DNA of 43,617 bases, taken from assembly GCA_001465015.1 (NCBI GenBank), contig LNEO01000135.1, positions 1-43,617 of the forward strand, written 5' to 3'. The notes under the pieces are model-generated. The model saw nothing but the letters and a program-made list of their open reading frames with translations, was not told the origin of the DNA and did no database searches. Source of the stretch: Deltaproteobacteria bacterium Ga0077539. Its GTDB lineage: Bacteria; Myxococcota_A; Polyangia; Polyangiales; Ga0077539. Of this stretch, positions 15,926-24,372 are shown one piece after another (position 1 is the first letter of the stretch; every line of letters begins with the position of its first letter). A program made the translations under genes and the position numbers.

Positions 15926-17986
15926 TCAGGGCTGCGCCGGCGGCATCATGAAATTGCCGCCCGAATAGATCCCGACCTTGCGGCCGTTTTCGCTGCCGAG
16001 CAGCCCGCAGTTGCCCTGGGACGCGTACACGTCGCCGGTGCCGTCGGTGTACAGGCAGTAGTTGTGCTGCCCGCTGCGCAGGCGCATGGGAAACTGCAGG
16101 TCGAAGCCGCCCTGGTCGTAGCGCTCGCCGGTCCATTGTTGCGCGGCGCTGGCCATGTCGCACGCGGCCATGCCGATGGCGCCGGCCCAGCTCGAGGCTG
16201 CGATGCATCGCATCGAGTTGAGGTTGCGAAACACGCGACGCCCAGAGACCTCGATGACCTCCCACTGCTGGTTGCGCATCGTCGCGTCGCAGGTCGCGGT
16301 GGATCGAACGTCGCCGCCGTTGTCGAAGAGGCAGCGGCCGCTTTTCACTCTGATGAGCGAAAAGCGAGCGGTTCCCATCGGGGTCGCGTCGCACGCGTCG
16401 CCCTGCCCGTCCATGTCGGTGTCGAGCTGCGTGGGGTTGGCGGCCATCGGGCAGTTGTCGCGAGCGTCGATGACGCCGTCCATGTCCGTGTCCGGGTCGC
16501 TCACCATGTCGCACGCGTCGCCGCGGCCGTCGCGATCGGAGTCCTCTTGCCGCGGGTTGGCGACCATCGGGCAGTTGTCCCCGGCGTCGGGAATTCCGTC
16601 GCGATCCGAGTCCATCATCGACGTGCTCGAGTCGCAGGCGTCGCCCTCGCTGTCGAAGTCCGCGTTGGCCTGGGTCGGGTTGGCGACCATGGGGCAGTTG
16701 TCGTACGGGTCGAACACGCCGTCGCTGTCTGTGTCCACGAGCGCCGCGGGCGCCGTCGGGCACGCGCCGGGCTCGCAATTCCAGTCGGGAAATCGGTAGT
16801 TCACCAGGAGATTTCCTGGCGCGCACATCTCTTGTTCGATCGGGTCCGTCGAGCAGGCCACCGAGATGTAGCTGCCCGGAGCGCGGCGCGCGTTGCTGAT
16901 CTGCACGTGCGAGACGATCGTCCCCGTGAACGATCCCGTGACGTCGACCATCCCAGTCTCGCGACCGGTGCCGTTGAAGTCCGTGTCCTGCGTGAAGCTC
17001 CCGTTCGCCGTGAGCGTGATCTCCATGGGCCTCGTCGCGGTCGGGTCGAGGTTGCGCGGGTCACGCATGTAGTCGTGAACGTTGACCGTGACCGAGTTCT
17101 GGCAGTTGCGATAGGTGAAGCGGCTGATCGCGCGAAGACCGCTGAGCGACACGTTCCAGTCGACGCGGCCGTCGTTGTCACACATTCGTCCCCACGAGCC
17201 AGTGCCGCCAGGGTTGCGACAGTCGTTGAGGCTGCACTGGATCTCGTCCTTCCAGGCGATGAGCGCGCGGGCGAGCAGGCCGTTGTTCCAAGGAAGAGGC
17301 GGCTCTCCCCGAGGCGTGGGGTCGCACACGTTGCCGATGCCGTCTCGGTCGTCGTCGGCCTGGTTGACGTTCCACACCATCGGGCAGTTGTCGGAGGCGT
17401 CTGGGCGGCCGTCGCGATCGGCGTCGGGCGCGCCCATCGCCTCGCACACGTCACCGATCATGTTGTTGTTGGCGTCGGCCTGGTCACGGTTCGCCGTGCT
17501 CGGGCAGTTGTCCATGCTGTCGGGCACGCCGTCGCTGTCGCGATCGCCCTCGGGCCGCGTGCAATCGAGCAAGAAGTTGCCCGCGGCGGTGATGACTTCG
17601 CTGCCCGTCGAGCTCGGCCAGTCGTACACCAGTCGAATGCCGCGGATCGCCATCGCCGCGGTGTCCGATCCGCAGTCGAGCGCGATGCGATGCGGCGCGG
17701 TGAGGCGCGTCGCGTTGCTCGAACAAGCGCCGTTGACGAGCTCGGGCGTCGTCCCGTCCGTCGTGAAACAGACGATTCGCTCGGTGATCGCCCCGATTTG
17801 CACGCTGCCGGTCGCCGCGCGAAAATTGTGCCCGGGGTTCGGCTCGAAGATGTCTTCAGGGAGCGGGATCGTCGGAGGGCCGCCGCAGCTCGTGACGACG
17901 ACGGCGGCGATCGCCGAGGCCAGCAATGACACACGAATTCGAGTGATCGACAAGACTCTGCGGCTATCGAGCGGAAGCATTCTCAC
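15926..17986 (-). CDS. TSP3-repeat lipoprotein with ricin-type lectin-like C-terminus
   Basis: 686 residues. The lipobox-like VTSC (C34) after a hydrophobic segment marks an outer-surface lipoprotein. There are five calcium-binding thrombospondin type 3 repeats (pattern DxDxDGxxDxxDNCPxxxNxxQxDxDxDGxGDxCD): two at about residues 143-215 and three at about 415-535. A 200-residue beta-rich domain between the two sets includes the WGRMCDNDGRVDWN and SFTGTIVSHVQ segments. The C-terminus (about 540-686) has QQW motifs (NQQWEV, AQQWTG) and GRCLF/MRCIAAS segments of a ricin-B-like beta-trefoil, implying carbohydrate binding. It is convergent with the PhnD-like gene, 6 bases apart. Role as surface adhesin or carbohydrate-binding protein is inferred. 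Confidence 0.88.
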   Translation of the reverse strand: MRMLPLDSRRVLSITRIRVSLLASAIAAVVVTSCGGPPTIPLPEDIFEPNPGHNFRAATGSVQIGAITERIVCFTTDGTTPELVNGACSSNATRLTAPHRIALDCGSDTAAMAIRGIRLVYDWPSSTGSEVITAAGNFLLDCTRPEGDRDSDGVPDSMDNCPSTANRDQADANNNMIGDVCEAMGAPDADRDGRPDASDNCPMVWNVNQADDDRDGIGNVCDPTPRGEPPLPWNNGLLARALIAWKDEIQCSLNDCRNPGGTGSWGRMCDNDGRVDWNVSLSGLRAISRFTYRNCQNSVTVNVHDYMRDPRNLDPTATRPMEITLTANGSFTQDTDFNGTGRETGMVDVTGSFTGTIVSHVQISNARRAPGSYISVACSTDPIEQEMCAPGNLLVNYRFPDWNCEPGACPTAPAALVDTDSDGVFDPYDNCPMVANPTQANADFDSEGDACDSSTSMMDSDRDGIPDAGDNCPMVANPRQEDSDRDGRGDACDMVSDPDTDMDGVIDARDNCPMAANPTQLDTDMDGQGDACDATPMGTARFSLIRVKSGRCLFDNGGDVRSTATCDATMRNQQWEVIEVSGRRVFRNLNSMRCIAASSWAGAIGMAACDMASAAQQWTGERYDQGGFDLQFPMRLRSGQHNYCLYTDGTGDVYASQGNCGLLGSENGRKVGIYSGGNFMMPPAQP

Positions 17987-18187
17987 GGATCCGTGCAGAA
18001 TACGCGCGAGGCACCGACGCTGTCATCGCTGGCCGTCCTGTCTCGAACGAGCCGAGCTCGTGTGGTCACGAGTGTGAGTCGGCCTGCATCGTTCGCAGCG
18101 GCGAGGCTTTGACGATCGTCAGCGAACCTGCGGGCGACTGCGGTTCGGCTCGCGGTCGAAAGATCGTCGACGAAGACGCGGATCATT
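17987..18187. other. Intergenic region, no gene seen
   Basis: This is the largest gap without a convincing gene, lying between the divergent starts of the TSP3 lipoprotein and the 18.2-18.8 kb genes. It should hold their promoters, but I see no clear consensus elements or conserved structure in it. Confidence 0.4.
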
Positions 18188-18325
18188 ATGGACACACAAA
18201 ATCGAGAGAGGCTTCGCGACCTGGTGGTCGATCGAGCCGAGACCCGCGCGGTGGACGGAGAGAAGGTTTCACCGGCCCTGCCGCGAGCCGGTACACTCGC
18301 GGCGCTCTGCGATGACGATGACTGA
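18188..18325 (+). CDS. Possible 45-residue small protein
   Basis: An ATG-started frame of 45 codons encodes a charged N-terminal helix (RERLRDLVVDRAETRAVDGE), a VSPALPRAGT segment and an acidic tail CDDDD. Its stop (TGA 18323-18325) overlaps the start of the 170-residue gene, which would allow translational coupling. Against it: no Shine-Dalgarno, modest third-position GC (about two thirds), and a TACACT promoter-like hexamer inside it that may serve the next gene. No family recognised. Confidence 0.35.
   Translation: MDTQNRERLRDLVVDRAETRAVDGEKVSPALPRAGTLAALCDDDD
18292..18297 (+). promoter_or_regulatory. Possible -10 hexamer TACACT
   Basis: TACACT ends 14 bases before the ATG at 18312. It lies inside the possible small ORF, so at most one of the two readings needs to be right. 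Confidence 0.3.
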
Positions 18326-18824
18326 CAAGCTCGAGGTCCCGCTCAACGACGAGGTGCTCACCTTCGGGACCTTCGGCCCGCTTTGCATCTACCTCTATCG
18401 CGACCTGATGAAGCCGATTCACGTCGCGACGGGGCGTCACGCGCATCGGTCGATGTTCAAGCACCACCCCAACGGCCTCGCCGTCCTGATCCTCTATCGC
18501 GCCGCGCGCTACTTGTCGGAGGAGTCTGGGTCGCTGCGCACAGAGTTTCTCGCGCTCATGAAGGAGGCCGACGAGTTCGTGAAGTGCGTCGGCGTGTCCA
18601 TCGAGCAGTCGGGCTTTCTCTCGGCCACGATTCGCGCTTCTGCCGCAGGGCTGACGCTCATCGCGCGCCCGAAGTACACGATCAAGTACACGGCGACGAC
18701 CCCAGACGCGATCGCGTGGATCACCACGCAGGGATCACGGATCGGCGCGACGCTCGACCAACGCGCCATCACAGCCGCGGTCGCACGGATGGAGACCCTC
18801 GCGCCCGGAGCGCTGATCCGATAA
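18312..18824 (+). CDS. Unknown cytosolic protein (170 aa)
   Basis: Not recognised. 170 residues (168 if ATG 18318 is used), no signal peptide or membrane segment. It has mixed alpha/beta character: LTFGTFGPLCIYLYRD, a His-rich turn (HVATGRHAHRSMFKHHPNG), a helical section (YLSEESGSLRTEFLALMKEADEF) and a strand-rich part (SATIRASAAGLTLIARP) ahead of a terminal helix. Good codon bias supports it being a gene. The cobalamin-type radical SAM gene follows by 81 bases on the same strand, so the two may share a transcript. Confidence 0.75.
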   Translation: MTMTDKLEVPLNDEVLTFGTFGPLCIYLYRDLMKPIHVATGRHAHRSMFKHHPNGLAVLILYRAARYLSEESGSLRTEFLALMKEADEFVKCVGVSIEQSGFLSATIRASAAGLTLIARPKYTIKYTATTPDAIAWITTQGSRIGATLDQRAITAAVARMETLAPGALIR

Positions 18825-18905
18825 CGCGCCAAGAGCCGCCCGGATCGCGTAGACCGAATCGCGCGCGAACGCGTCTGATGCCATCCCCATCGAAGTAGGA
18901 GCGCC

Positions 18906-20489
18906 ATGGCACGCAGAGTGTTGTTCATCGTGAAGGAGATCGAGGGCGCAGAGCCCCTCGGCGCGCTGTACGTCGCCGGATGTCTCCGCGCCGCCGGGCA
19001 CGACGTGCGGTTCATCGGAACGCGCGGCGTCGACGTCCTCGCCCAGGTCGCGGCGTACGCTCCGCACGTGGTGGCCTTTGGATCGACGACCGGGCTGCAC
19101 CGCTACTACCTGGGGCTCGCGTACGCGATCAAGCAGCGATTTCCCTCGGTGATCACGCTCTTCGGCGGGCCGCACCCGACGTTCTATCCGGACGTGATCT
19201 TCTCGCCCGGCATCGACGTGATCTGCCAGGGCGAAGGCGAGGACGCCGCCGTCGAGCTGTGTGACGCGCTCGATCGCGGCGACGACCATCGCTCGATCCG
19301 CGACCTATGGGTGAAGCACGAGGGCGCTGTCTACAAGAACCCGCCCCGCGCGCTGCGCCGCGACCTCGACGCGATTCCGAATCCCCCGCGAGAGCTGCTC
19401 TACGAGTTCGACGACCTGCTACGGCGACGGCCTCTGAAGTCCTTCACGACCAATCGAGGCTGCCCTTTTCCGTGCAGCTACTGCTTCAATCCTTCGCTCG
19501 TCGACCACTACGGATCGAGCTGGAAGAAGGTTCGCGTTCGCAGCCCCGAGCGCGTCGTCGACGAGGTCGCGACCGTGCAGCGACAGGGACCGCTCGACGT
19601 TGTGGGCTTTCGCGAGAGCATCTTCGTCTACAGCAAGCGATGGCTGCGCGAGTTTGGCGAGCGTTACCGCGACGAAGTGCGCCTGCCGTACTACTGCCAC
19701 CTCCGCGCGGACATGCTCGACGAAGAGATGGTCGAGCTGCTCGCGTGGTCCGGCTGTCACACGGTCAACGTCGGAATCGAGACCGCCAGCGAGCGCATCG
19801 CCAACGAGGTCCTCGACCGCAACATCAAGATGGACCGGCTGAAGCGCGGCGTTCGACTGCTGAAGAAGGCAGGCATCGTGGTGTTCGCCGACAACATCCT
19901 GGGGATTCCAGGCGGCACCCTCGAGGACGACCTGGCGACGCTCGCGCTCAACGTCGAGCTCGACGTGGACTACGCAGCCGCGACGCTGTGCACGCCGTAT
20001 CCGGGGACGAAGCTCGCCGAGTACGCCGTAGCAAACGGGTATTTCTCGGGCGATTTCGAGTCGATTCACGAGAGCTACTACACCGAGTCGGTGCTGCGAT
20101 TTCGAAGCGAGCGCGAGAAGCGACAGATCGAAAACCTGCACAAGGTGTTCGCCGTCGCCGCCGCGCTCCCACCGCTGATTCCCGTGTGGAAACGGCTGCT
20201 CGACCTGCCCCCGAACGACTTTTTCTACGCGATGTTTCGGTCGTGGTACCTCGTCGCGCACTTCACCGACGTCATGCCTCGCAGGATGGACCTCGAGCAC
20301 GCCATCGAGGGGCTTCGAAGCGTCTTCGGTGTCTTCTATGGATCCGACGAGAACGTGTTCGCCACCCCTCACGACGAGCCTGCCCTCGTGGTCGATCAAC
20401 GCCCCGGCGCGAGCGCGTGCGACACGAGCGGGACGAAGCTCGTGTCTCCGAAGAGACTCGTCCGACAGGAGCTCGCAGATGTTCGCTGA
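18906..20489 (+). CDS. Cobalamin-binding-type radical SAM protein
   Basis: 527 residues, preceded by AGGAG at 18897-18901. The N-terminal 140 residues form a B12-binding-like Rossmann domain (GALYVAGCLRAAGHDVRFIG, HVVAFGSTTGLHRYYLG, LFGGPHPTFYPD, GEGEDAAVEL). The cobalamin-ligating DxHxxG motif is not seen, as in many members of the class. The radical SAM core has C186-x3-C190-x2-C193 (CPFPCSYC) and the typical VNVGIETASERI and NILGIPGGTLEDD blocks. Family members methylate or rearrange unactivated carbons in lipids, peptides or cofactors; the substrate here is unknown. The following lipoprotein gene starts 11 bases before its stop, pointing to an operon. Confidence 0.9.
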   Translation: MARRVLFIVKEIEGAEPLGALYVAGCLRAAGHDVRFIGTRGVDVLAQVAAYAPHVVAFGSTTGLHRYYLGLAYAIKQRFPSVITLFGGPHPTFYPDVIFSPGIDVICQGEGEDAAVELCDALDRGDDHRSIRDLWVKHEGAVYKNPPRALRRDLDAIPNPPRELLYEFDDLLRRRPLKSFTTNRGCPFPCSYCFNPSLVDHYGSSWKKVRVRSPERVVDEVATVQRQGPLDVVGFRESIFVYSKRWLREFGERYRDEVRLPYYCHLRADMLDEEMVELLAWSGCHTVNVGIETASERIANEVLDRNIKMDRLKRGVRLLKKAGIVVFADNILGIPGGTLEDDLATLALNVELDVDYAAATLCTPYPGTKLAEYAVANGYFSGDFESIHESYYTESVLRFRSEREKRQIENLHKVFAVAAALPPLIPVWKRLLDLPPNDFFYAMFRSWYLVAHFTDVMPRRMDLEHAIEGLRSVFGVFYGSDENVFATPHDEPALVVDQRPGASACDTSGTKLVSPKRLVRQELADVR

Positions 20490-20865
20490 TCCGAAGAAGA
20501 CCGCGGTTCGGCGCGTTCGCCGCCAGCTCAAAGCGAGCGCGTCGATCGTCGTCGCCATGATCGCCGGCGCGTGGCTCGCTTGCAAGCCGAGCAGCGGTCC
20601 GGGACCCAGCCCGAGCGGCCCGGACGCTCGCGTCGGGCCCGACCGCACCGGTGGCAGCGCGCCCCCGCCGGACCCCGAGGACGCTTCGCGACAAGACCCG
20701 CTCGACGCGCAGACGGACGCTGGCGACAGCGCGATCGTCGAAGCGTCGAGCGACGCTGGGGCGGACAGCGGGATCGCCCGTCGACGGACCGCGCCTCGCG
20801 CCCCGCAGGTCGACCGCCACGAGCACCGCAACGGAATGCCCGTGCGGGACAACCTCCTCGAGTGA
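20479..20865 (+). CDS. Short lipoprotein coupled to the radical SAM gene
   Basis: 128 residues. The start ATG at 20479 overlaps the end of the radical SAM gene. A basic N-terminus is followed by the hydrophobic segment ASIVVAMIAGAWLAC with lipobox C35. The mature region is low-complexity, rich in Pro, Asp, Gly and Ala (SSGPGPSPSGPDA, DAQTDAGDSAIVEASSDAGA). It ends in a compact motif HEHRNGMPVRDNLLE that looks conserved rather than random. Function unknown. Tight overlap with the radical SAM gene suggests a joint role: substrate, partner or anchor. The longer frame from 20329 is rejected as antisense/out-of-frame to the radical SAM protein. Confidence 0.72.
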   Translation: MFADPKKTAVRRVRRQLKASASIVVAMIAGAWLACKPSSGPGPSPSGPDARVGPDRTGGSAPPPDPEDASRQDPLDAQTDAGDSAIVEASSDAGADSGIARRRTAPRAPQVDRHEHRNGMPVRDNLLE

Positions 20866-20938
20866 GTCGACGCCTCGCGTGAGGAGCGCTCGGCTGTCTC
20901 GCGCGTCGAACACACGAAATCCGAGCAGCGCTCAGCGG

Positions 20939-21841
20939 TCAGCGTCGATACGGGCCGCGTTTGCTCGCGAGACGCGCCATCGCGCTCGCGGACGCGGGAC
21001 CCTCGGGCGTCACGACGCTCTCGAGGCCGCGAGGCTGGGACTCGAGCCAGTCGAGCGTCGCTTCGAGCTCAGCGTTGTCCTCGCGCGCGGCGTAGGCGTG
21101 CGCGAGCACCGCGCGTCGTCCGCGTTCGCTGAGGGGGTGTTCACAGGGCTCGCGAAGAAGCGCGATCGCCTCGTCGGGCTTGCCCTCGATGACCAACAAT
21201 CGCCCGTGGATCGTGCGCATGGAAGCAGAGTGCCTGTTGTCCGGGGCCAGCTCGGGCAGCGCTGCGAGCGTCGCGTGCGCCGCCTCGATCTGCCTCGTCG
21301 CGACGCGCGCAGAGAAGAGGATCATCTGTCGAAGCTCGCGTTGGTGTTCGTCGAAGCCCTCCTCGCTGAGCTTCTCGGCCATCGTGAGCGCGTCGCTCTC
21401 GAGGCCCGCGTTGGACAGCACCGTCGCGACCGAGAGGCGCACGCTCGAGCCGTACACGTCGTCGGGGAGCTTCGCGGTCAATTCGAGCAATCTGGCGCGA
21501 GCGGCGTCGCGGAGCGCGGGCTTCTCGAGGTCGTCGCCGAGCTTACGGATCATGGCGACCGGGGCTGCGCTTCGAACGCTCCAGACGGAGAGCGCGCCGG
21601 TCAGCGTGACGACCCCAACGAACGTGACCAACCAGTGGTGGGAGATCGCAGCGAGCAGCGCGCCCAGCGCAGCGCCGACGAGCGCGAAGAGCGCTCCCGC
21701 CGAGAGCAGCGAGCGAAATACGCGACGGCGAGCCTCTCCATCGAGCTCGGACCACGTCCACGGCGCGAGCGCGAGAAAGAGCGTCGGAACTCCCACAAAC
21801 ACGAGCGTGACTGCGACGCCGAGCGCAATCCAAGGGCTCAT
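20939..21841 (-). CDS. Membrane-anchored TPR-like protein
   Basis: 300 residues. Three N-terminal hydrophobic segments (about 4-27, 44-66, 70-88) place it in the inner membrane. The remainder is helical with TPR/Sel1-like spacing (SVATVLSNAGLESDALTMAEKL, AHATLAALPEL, GRLLVIEGKPDEAIALLREP, RRAVLAHAYAAREDNAELEA). It probably scaffolds other proteins in the cytoplasm or periplasm; no partner is evident. It is convergent with the lipoprotein gene to its left and divergent from the VWA lipoprotein to its right. An imperfect inverted repeat (GAGCGCT 20884-20890, AGCGCTC 20927-20933) lies in the convergent gap. Confidence 0.75.
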   Translation of the reverse strand: MSPWIALGVAVTLVFVGVPTLFLALAPWTWSELDGEARRRVFRSLLSAGALFALVGAALGALLAAISHHWLVTFVGVVTLTGALSVWSVRSAAPVAMIRKLGDDLEKPALRDAARARLLELTAKLPDDVYGSSVRLSVATVLSNAGLESDALTMAEKLSEEGFDEHQRELRQMILFSARVATRQIEAAHATLAALPELAPDNRHSASMRTIHGRLLVIEGKPDEAIALLREPCEHPLSERGRRAVLAHAYAAREDNAELEATLDWLESQPRGLESVVTPEGPASASAMARLASKRGPYRR

Positions 21842-21909
21842 CGCTGCATACTGCCACGAGAGCGGCGCACAGGTAAGCGTCCCGTGCGCACAACGCCTGG
21901 CAGCGCTGG

Positions 21910-21915
21910 TACGAT
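21910..21915 (+). promoter_or_regulatory. Possible -10 hexamer TACGAT
   Basis: TACGAT ends 21 bases before the ATG of the VWA lipoprotein gene. No clear -35. Confidence 0.3.
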
Positions 21916-21936
21916 CACCGTCGAGGGATCCTGCTC

Positions 21937-23094
21937 ATGAAGACGCTCCGCTCCGCTCCGCTCGTGCTCGTGGCTGCAGCAATCGTCGCTTGCGCGGAGG
22001 TTCAGACGACCGATCCGCCGCGAGACGCCGGACGGGACGTGATGCGGGACGCGATCGCCGCAGACATCGTCGCGCAGGACGGCGCGGTCAACGACGTGGG
22101 CGTCGTCGACGCGTTGCCGGCGGACGCGTCGTGCGCGTCGTTCGAAGCGATGGCGAGCGTGGCGCGGCTGCCGCTCGACGTGATCGCCATCGTGGACTCA
22201 TCGGACTCCTTCGATCGACCACGAAACGCGATCTCCTCGACGCTCGCGGCGAACCTCACGTCAGCGCTGGATCGAGCGATGGTGGACTATCGGGTCATCG
22301 TCGTGGGAGGCGCGATCTCGGCGCCGCCGCCGACGATGCCGCCGCGGTATTTCTACATCCGACAGGGGATCGGATCGGGCGGCTTGCTCGGCCAGATCCC
22401 TTCGTACTTGCGTCTCGCGCTGCGTCACCTTCGACCCGACGCGCTGAAGGCCGTGGTGGTGTTCACCGACGACGGTTCGGGAGTCGGCTCACGATCGAAC
22501 TTCTACACCGGGATGAACGCGCCGGATCTCGCCGCTGCCTTCGGCACGATGGGGATGCGTCGATACATCCTTCACGGCGTCGCTGGACTCGCGGCGAACA
22601 GTCCACCGACGACGCCGTGGCCGCCGCCCGCACCGGTGGTCACGACCCGCTGCTCGGGCTTCAACGCGAATCCGGCGGCCGAGCTGCAGCTCCTCGCGAA
22701 GGAGACCAACGGCTATCGGTTTCCGCTCTGCAATTTTGCGAACTACTCGTCGCTCTTCGACGCGGTGGCGGCGCAGGCGATCGCCGGCGTGCGGCTTCCG
22801 TGCGAGTTCGCGTATCCAATGCTCAGCGACGGCAGGACGCCGGACATCTTCTACGCGCGCGCGACGCTCACGTTGAGCGGCGGAATGACCTCGACGCTGA
22901 TGCCAGTGCGCGACGAAGCGAGCTGCGGCTCGGGGGGCTTCTACCTCGTTCGCGGCGCAGGCGGCGGCGACGCCGGGACGGACGCAGGAGCATCAGGCGG
23001 AGACCGGGTCAGGCTCTGCCCGAGCACGTGCATGCAAGTGCAGGCGGACGAGCGCGCGATGGTGGGCTTTCGCTTCGAGTGCCCGCCGGGCTGA
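21937..23094 (+). CDS. VWA-like lipoprotein
   Basis: 385 residues. The lipoprotein signal ends in lipobox VAC, C19 (SAPLVLVAAAIVAC). An Asp/Ala/Val-rich spacer (about 20-65, DAGRDVMRDAIAADIV) precedes a von Willebrand factor A-like domain starting at LDVIAIVDSSDSFDRP, whose DSSDS fits the MIDAS DxSxS. VVVFTDDGSG may provide the later aspartate. Several cysteines follow. A segment of Gly/Asp/Ala repeats (GAGGGDAGTDAGASGG) precedes a Cys-containing tail. It is a probable outer-surface protein; ligand unknown. It is convergent with the small membrane protein gene at 23157. Confidence 0.83.
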   Translation: MKTLRSAPLVLVAAAIVACAEVQTTDPPRDAGRDVMRDAIAADIVAQDGAVNDVGVVDALPADASCASFEAMASVARLPLDVIAIVDSSDSFDRPRNAISSTLAANLTSALDRAMVDYRVIVVGGAISAPPPTMPPRYFYIRQGIGSGGLLGQIPSYLRLALRHLRPDALKAVVVFTDDGSGVGSRSNFYTGMNAPDLAAAFGTMGMRRYILHGVAGLAANSPPTTPWPPPAPVVTTRCSGFNANPAAELQLLAKETNGYRFPLCNFANYSSLFDAVAAQAIAGVRLPCEFAYPMLSDGRTPDIFYARATLTLSGGMTSTLMPVRDEASCGSGGFYLVRGAGGGDAGTDAGASGGDRVRLCPSTCMQVQADERAMVGFRFECPPG

Positions 23095-23156
23095 GCACAG
23101 GGCGATCGCGGGGGGCTCGCCGACGGGCGACGCGCGCGCTCGCTCAGCGGGTGCGT

Positions 23157-23522
23157 TTACGCCGCGCTCGACGCTCGGTGCCACGCGCGCGAGAAGCCTC
23201 CGTCGAAAACGAACCGCGGAAACGTGATCCACTGCTCAGCGAAGATCCGCGCGACCGCGTCGAGCGGGCCTTCGAACGGGACCGGCGCGACGGGCTCCTT
23301 CGCGTGCGCCCTGCCCTGCGCCGCCATGGCGATCGCGCTCATCGCGAGGCCGACCGGAACGAGCCAGAGCGACCCGAACGGCGCGCTCAACGCCGCGATG
23401 TTTCCCGCGACGAAGAGCGGGTTGGTGATCGCGTGAACGACGAGTGAAGACCGCGTCGTGTGATTGCCATCGTAGAGGCCTCGCTGCCACGCGAGCAGCG
23501 GTTCGGTCCGTGCGCTTGCCAT
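23157..23522 (-). CDS. Small membrane protein, possibly Mpo1/DUF962-like
   Basis: 121 residues with two to three hydrophobic segments (HAITNPLFVAGNIAAL, SLWLVPVGLAMSAIAMAAQG) and a conserved-looking C-terminus AEQWITFPRFVFDGGFSRAW. The order of a His/Asn motif, two membrane segments and a soluble tail resembles Mpo1-like (DUF962) proteins, but I cannot confirm this without a profile search. It begins 15 bases after the AraC-type gene on the same strand, so it is probably co-transcribed with it. Confidence 0.6.
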   Translation of the reverse strand: MASARTEPLLAWQRGLYDGNHTTRSSLVVHAITNPLFVAGNIAALSAPFGSLWLVPVGLAMSAIAMAAQGRAHAKEPVAPVPFEGPLDAVARIFAEQWITFPRFVFDGGFSRAWHRASSAA

Positions 23523-23537
23523 GACACGGACTCTGGC

Positions 23538-24329
23538 TCAAGCGCCTGCGCTCGTCTTGAACGGACTGGCTACGATCGCCCGCTGGATCTCGGACGGGGT
23601 CAAGCCGAGCATCTTTCGAAAGGTCCTCGTCATGTGCGGCGCGTCTGCGAAGCCTGCGTGCTGCGCGGACTCCGAGAGCGGCGCGCCGCGCGCGATCGCG
23701 ACGACCGCTCGTTGCACACGAAGCCATGCGAGGTAGGGCCGCAGCGGGATTCCCACGGACTCGGTGAAGGCGTGCATCAACCGGCTCTCCGAGAGCCCGA
23801 CGTTCTTCGCCAGCTCGCTGAGAGACAGCTCGGCGTCCGGCGACGCGTCCCGAACGAGCGCGAGCGCCTTGCGCACCGACCGATGGAGCGTCGCGCTGCG
23901 CATGGGCGCCTCGACGCCGAGCGCCTCGAGCACCGACGCCGTCCACGCGGCGCCGCCTCCCGTCATGATCGCGCGCGGATCGAGGCTCGTGTCGATCGCG
24001 CCGCGCTCCTGCTCGGTGATGCGCCGCGCGGCGCCTTCGAACCCCGCGCAAAGCGTCGCGCCAGCGCGGCTCTCGGGGTCGATGAACACGAGCAGGACCT
24101 CGGCGCCATGGGTCTTGATTTCGTGGGCCACGTCAGGCGCGGTGATGATCCCGGCGCTCTCGGCGAACTCCGTCTCTGGATGCACGCGGCACGACAGAGA
24201 CCCGCGGGTCGCGATGACGACGTGCATCCCGTGGTGCGCGTGCGTCGCGCTCTGCGACAGGGCGCCGCGGGCAGCCAGCAGCGGCGGCCACGGAGGCGGA
24301 GCGCTCTTGACCGCAGCGTCTTCGATCAC
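23538..24329 (-). CDS. AraC-family transcriptional regulator
   Basis: 263 residues from GTG 24329. An N-terminal cupin-like sensor (HAHHGMHVVIATRGSLSCRV, ITAPDVAHEI) is followed by a C-terminal double helix-turn-helix: LSLSELAKNVGLSESRLMHA as first HTH, then PLSESAQHAGFADAPHMTRT and FRKMLGLTPSEIQR as the signature second HTH. It resembles repressors or activators that read small aromatic or hydrophobic ligands, but the ligand is unknown. The downstream membrane protein gene is a likely target or operon partner. Confidence 0.9.
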   Translation of the reverse strand: MIEDAAVKSAPPPWPPLLAARGALSQSATHAHHGMHVVIATRGSLSCRVHPETEFAESAGIITAPDVAHEIKTHGAEVLLVFIDPESRAGATLCAGFEGAARRITEQERGAIDTSLDPRAIMTGGGAAWTASVLEALGVEAPMRSATLHRSVRKALALVRDASPDAELSLSELAKNVGLSESRLMHAFTESVGIPLRPYLAWLRVQRAVVAIARGAPLSESAQHAGFADAPHMTRTFRKMLGLTPSEIQRAIVASPFKTSAGA

Positions 24330-24372
24330 CCCGAGAGGTTACACGACCGCGACCGACGCATCGATCGCGGGA

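Noticed and set aside
16064..17929. A 621-codon open frame antisense to the TSP3 lipoprotein
   Set aside because: Shadow of the repeats; Val/Ala/Arg/His repeats mirror the TSP3 codons.
20884..20933. Bidirectional terminator between the lipoprotein and TPR-like genes
   Set aside because: The arms GAGCGCT and AGCGCTC pair, but they are 36 bases apart and lack T-runs on either side.
23095..23156. Terminator hairpin TCGCC/GGCGA after the VWA lipoprotein gene
   Set aside because: Only five base pairs in very GC-rich sequence and no T-run; expected often by chance.
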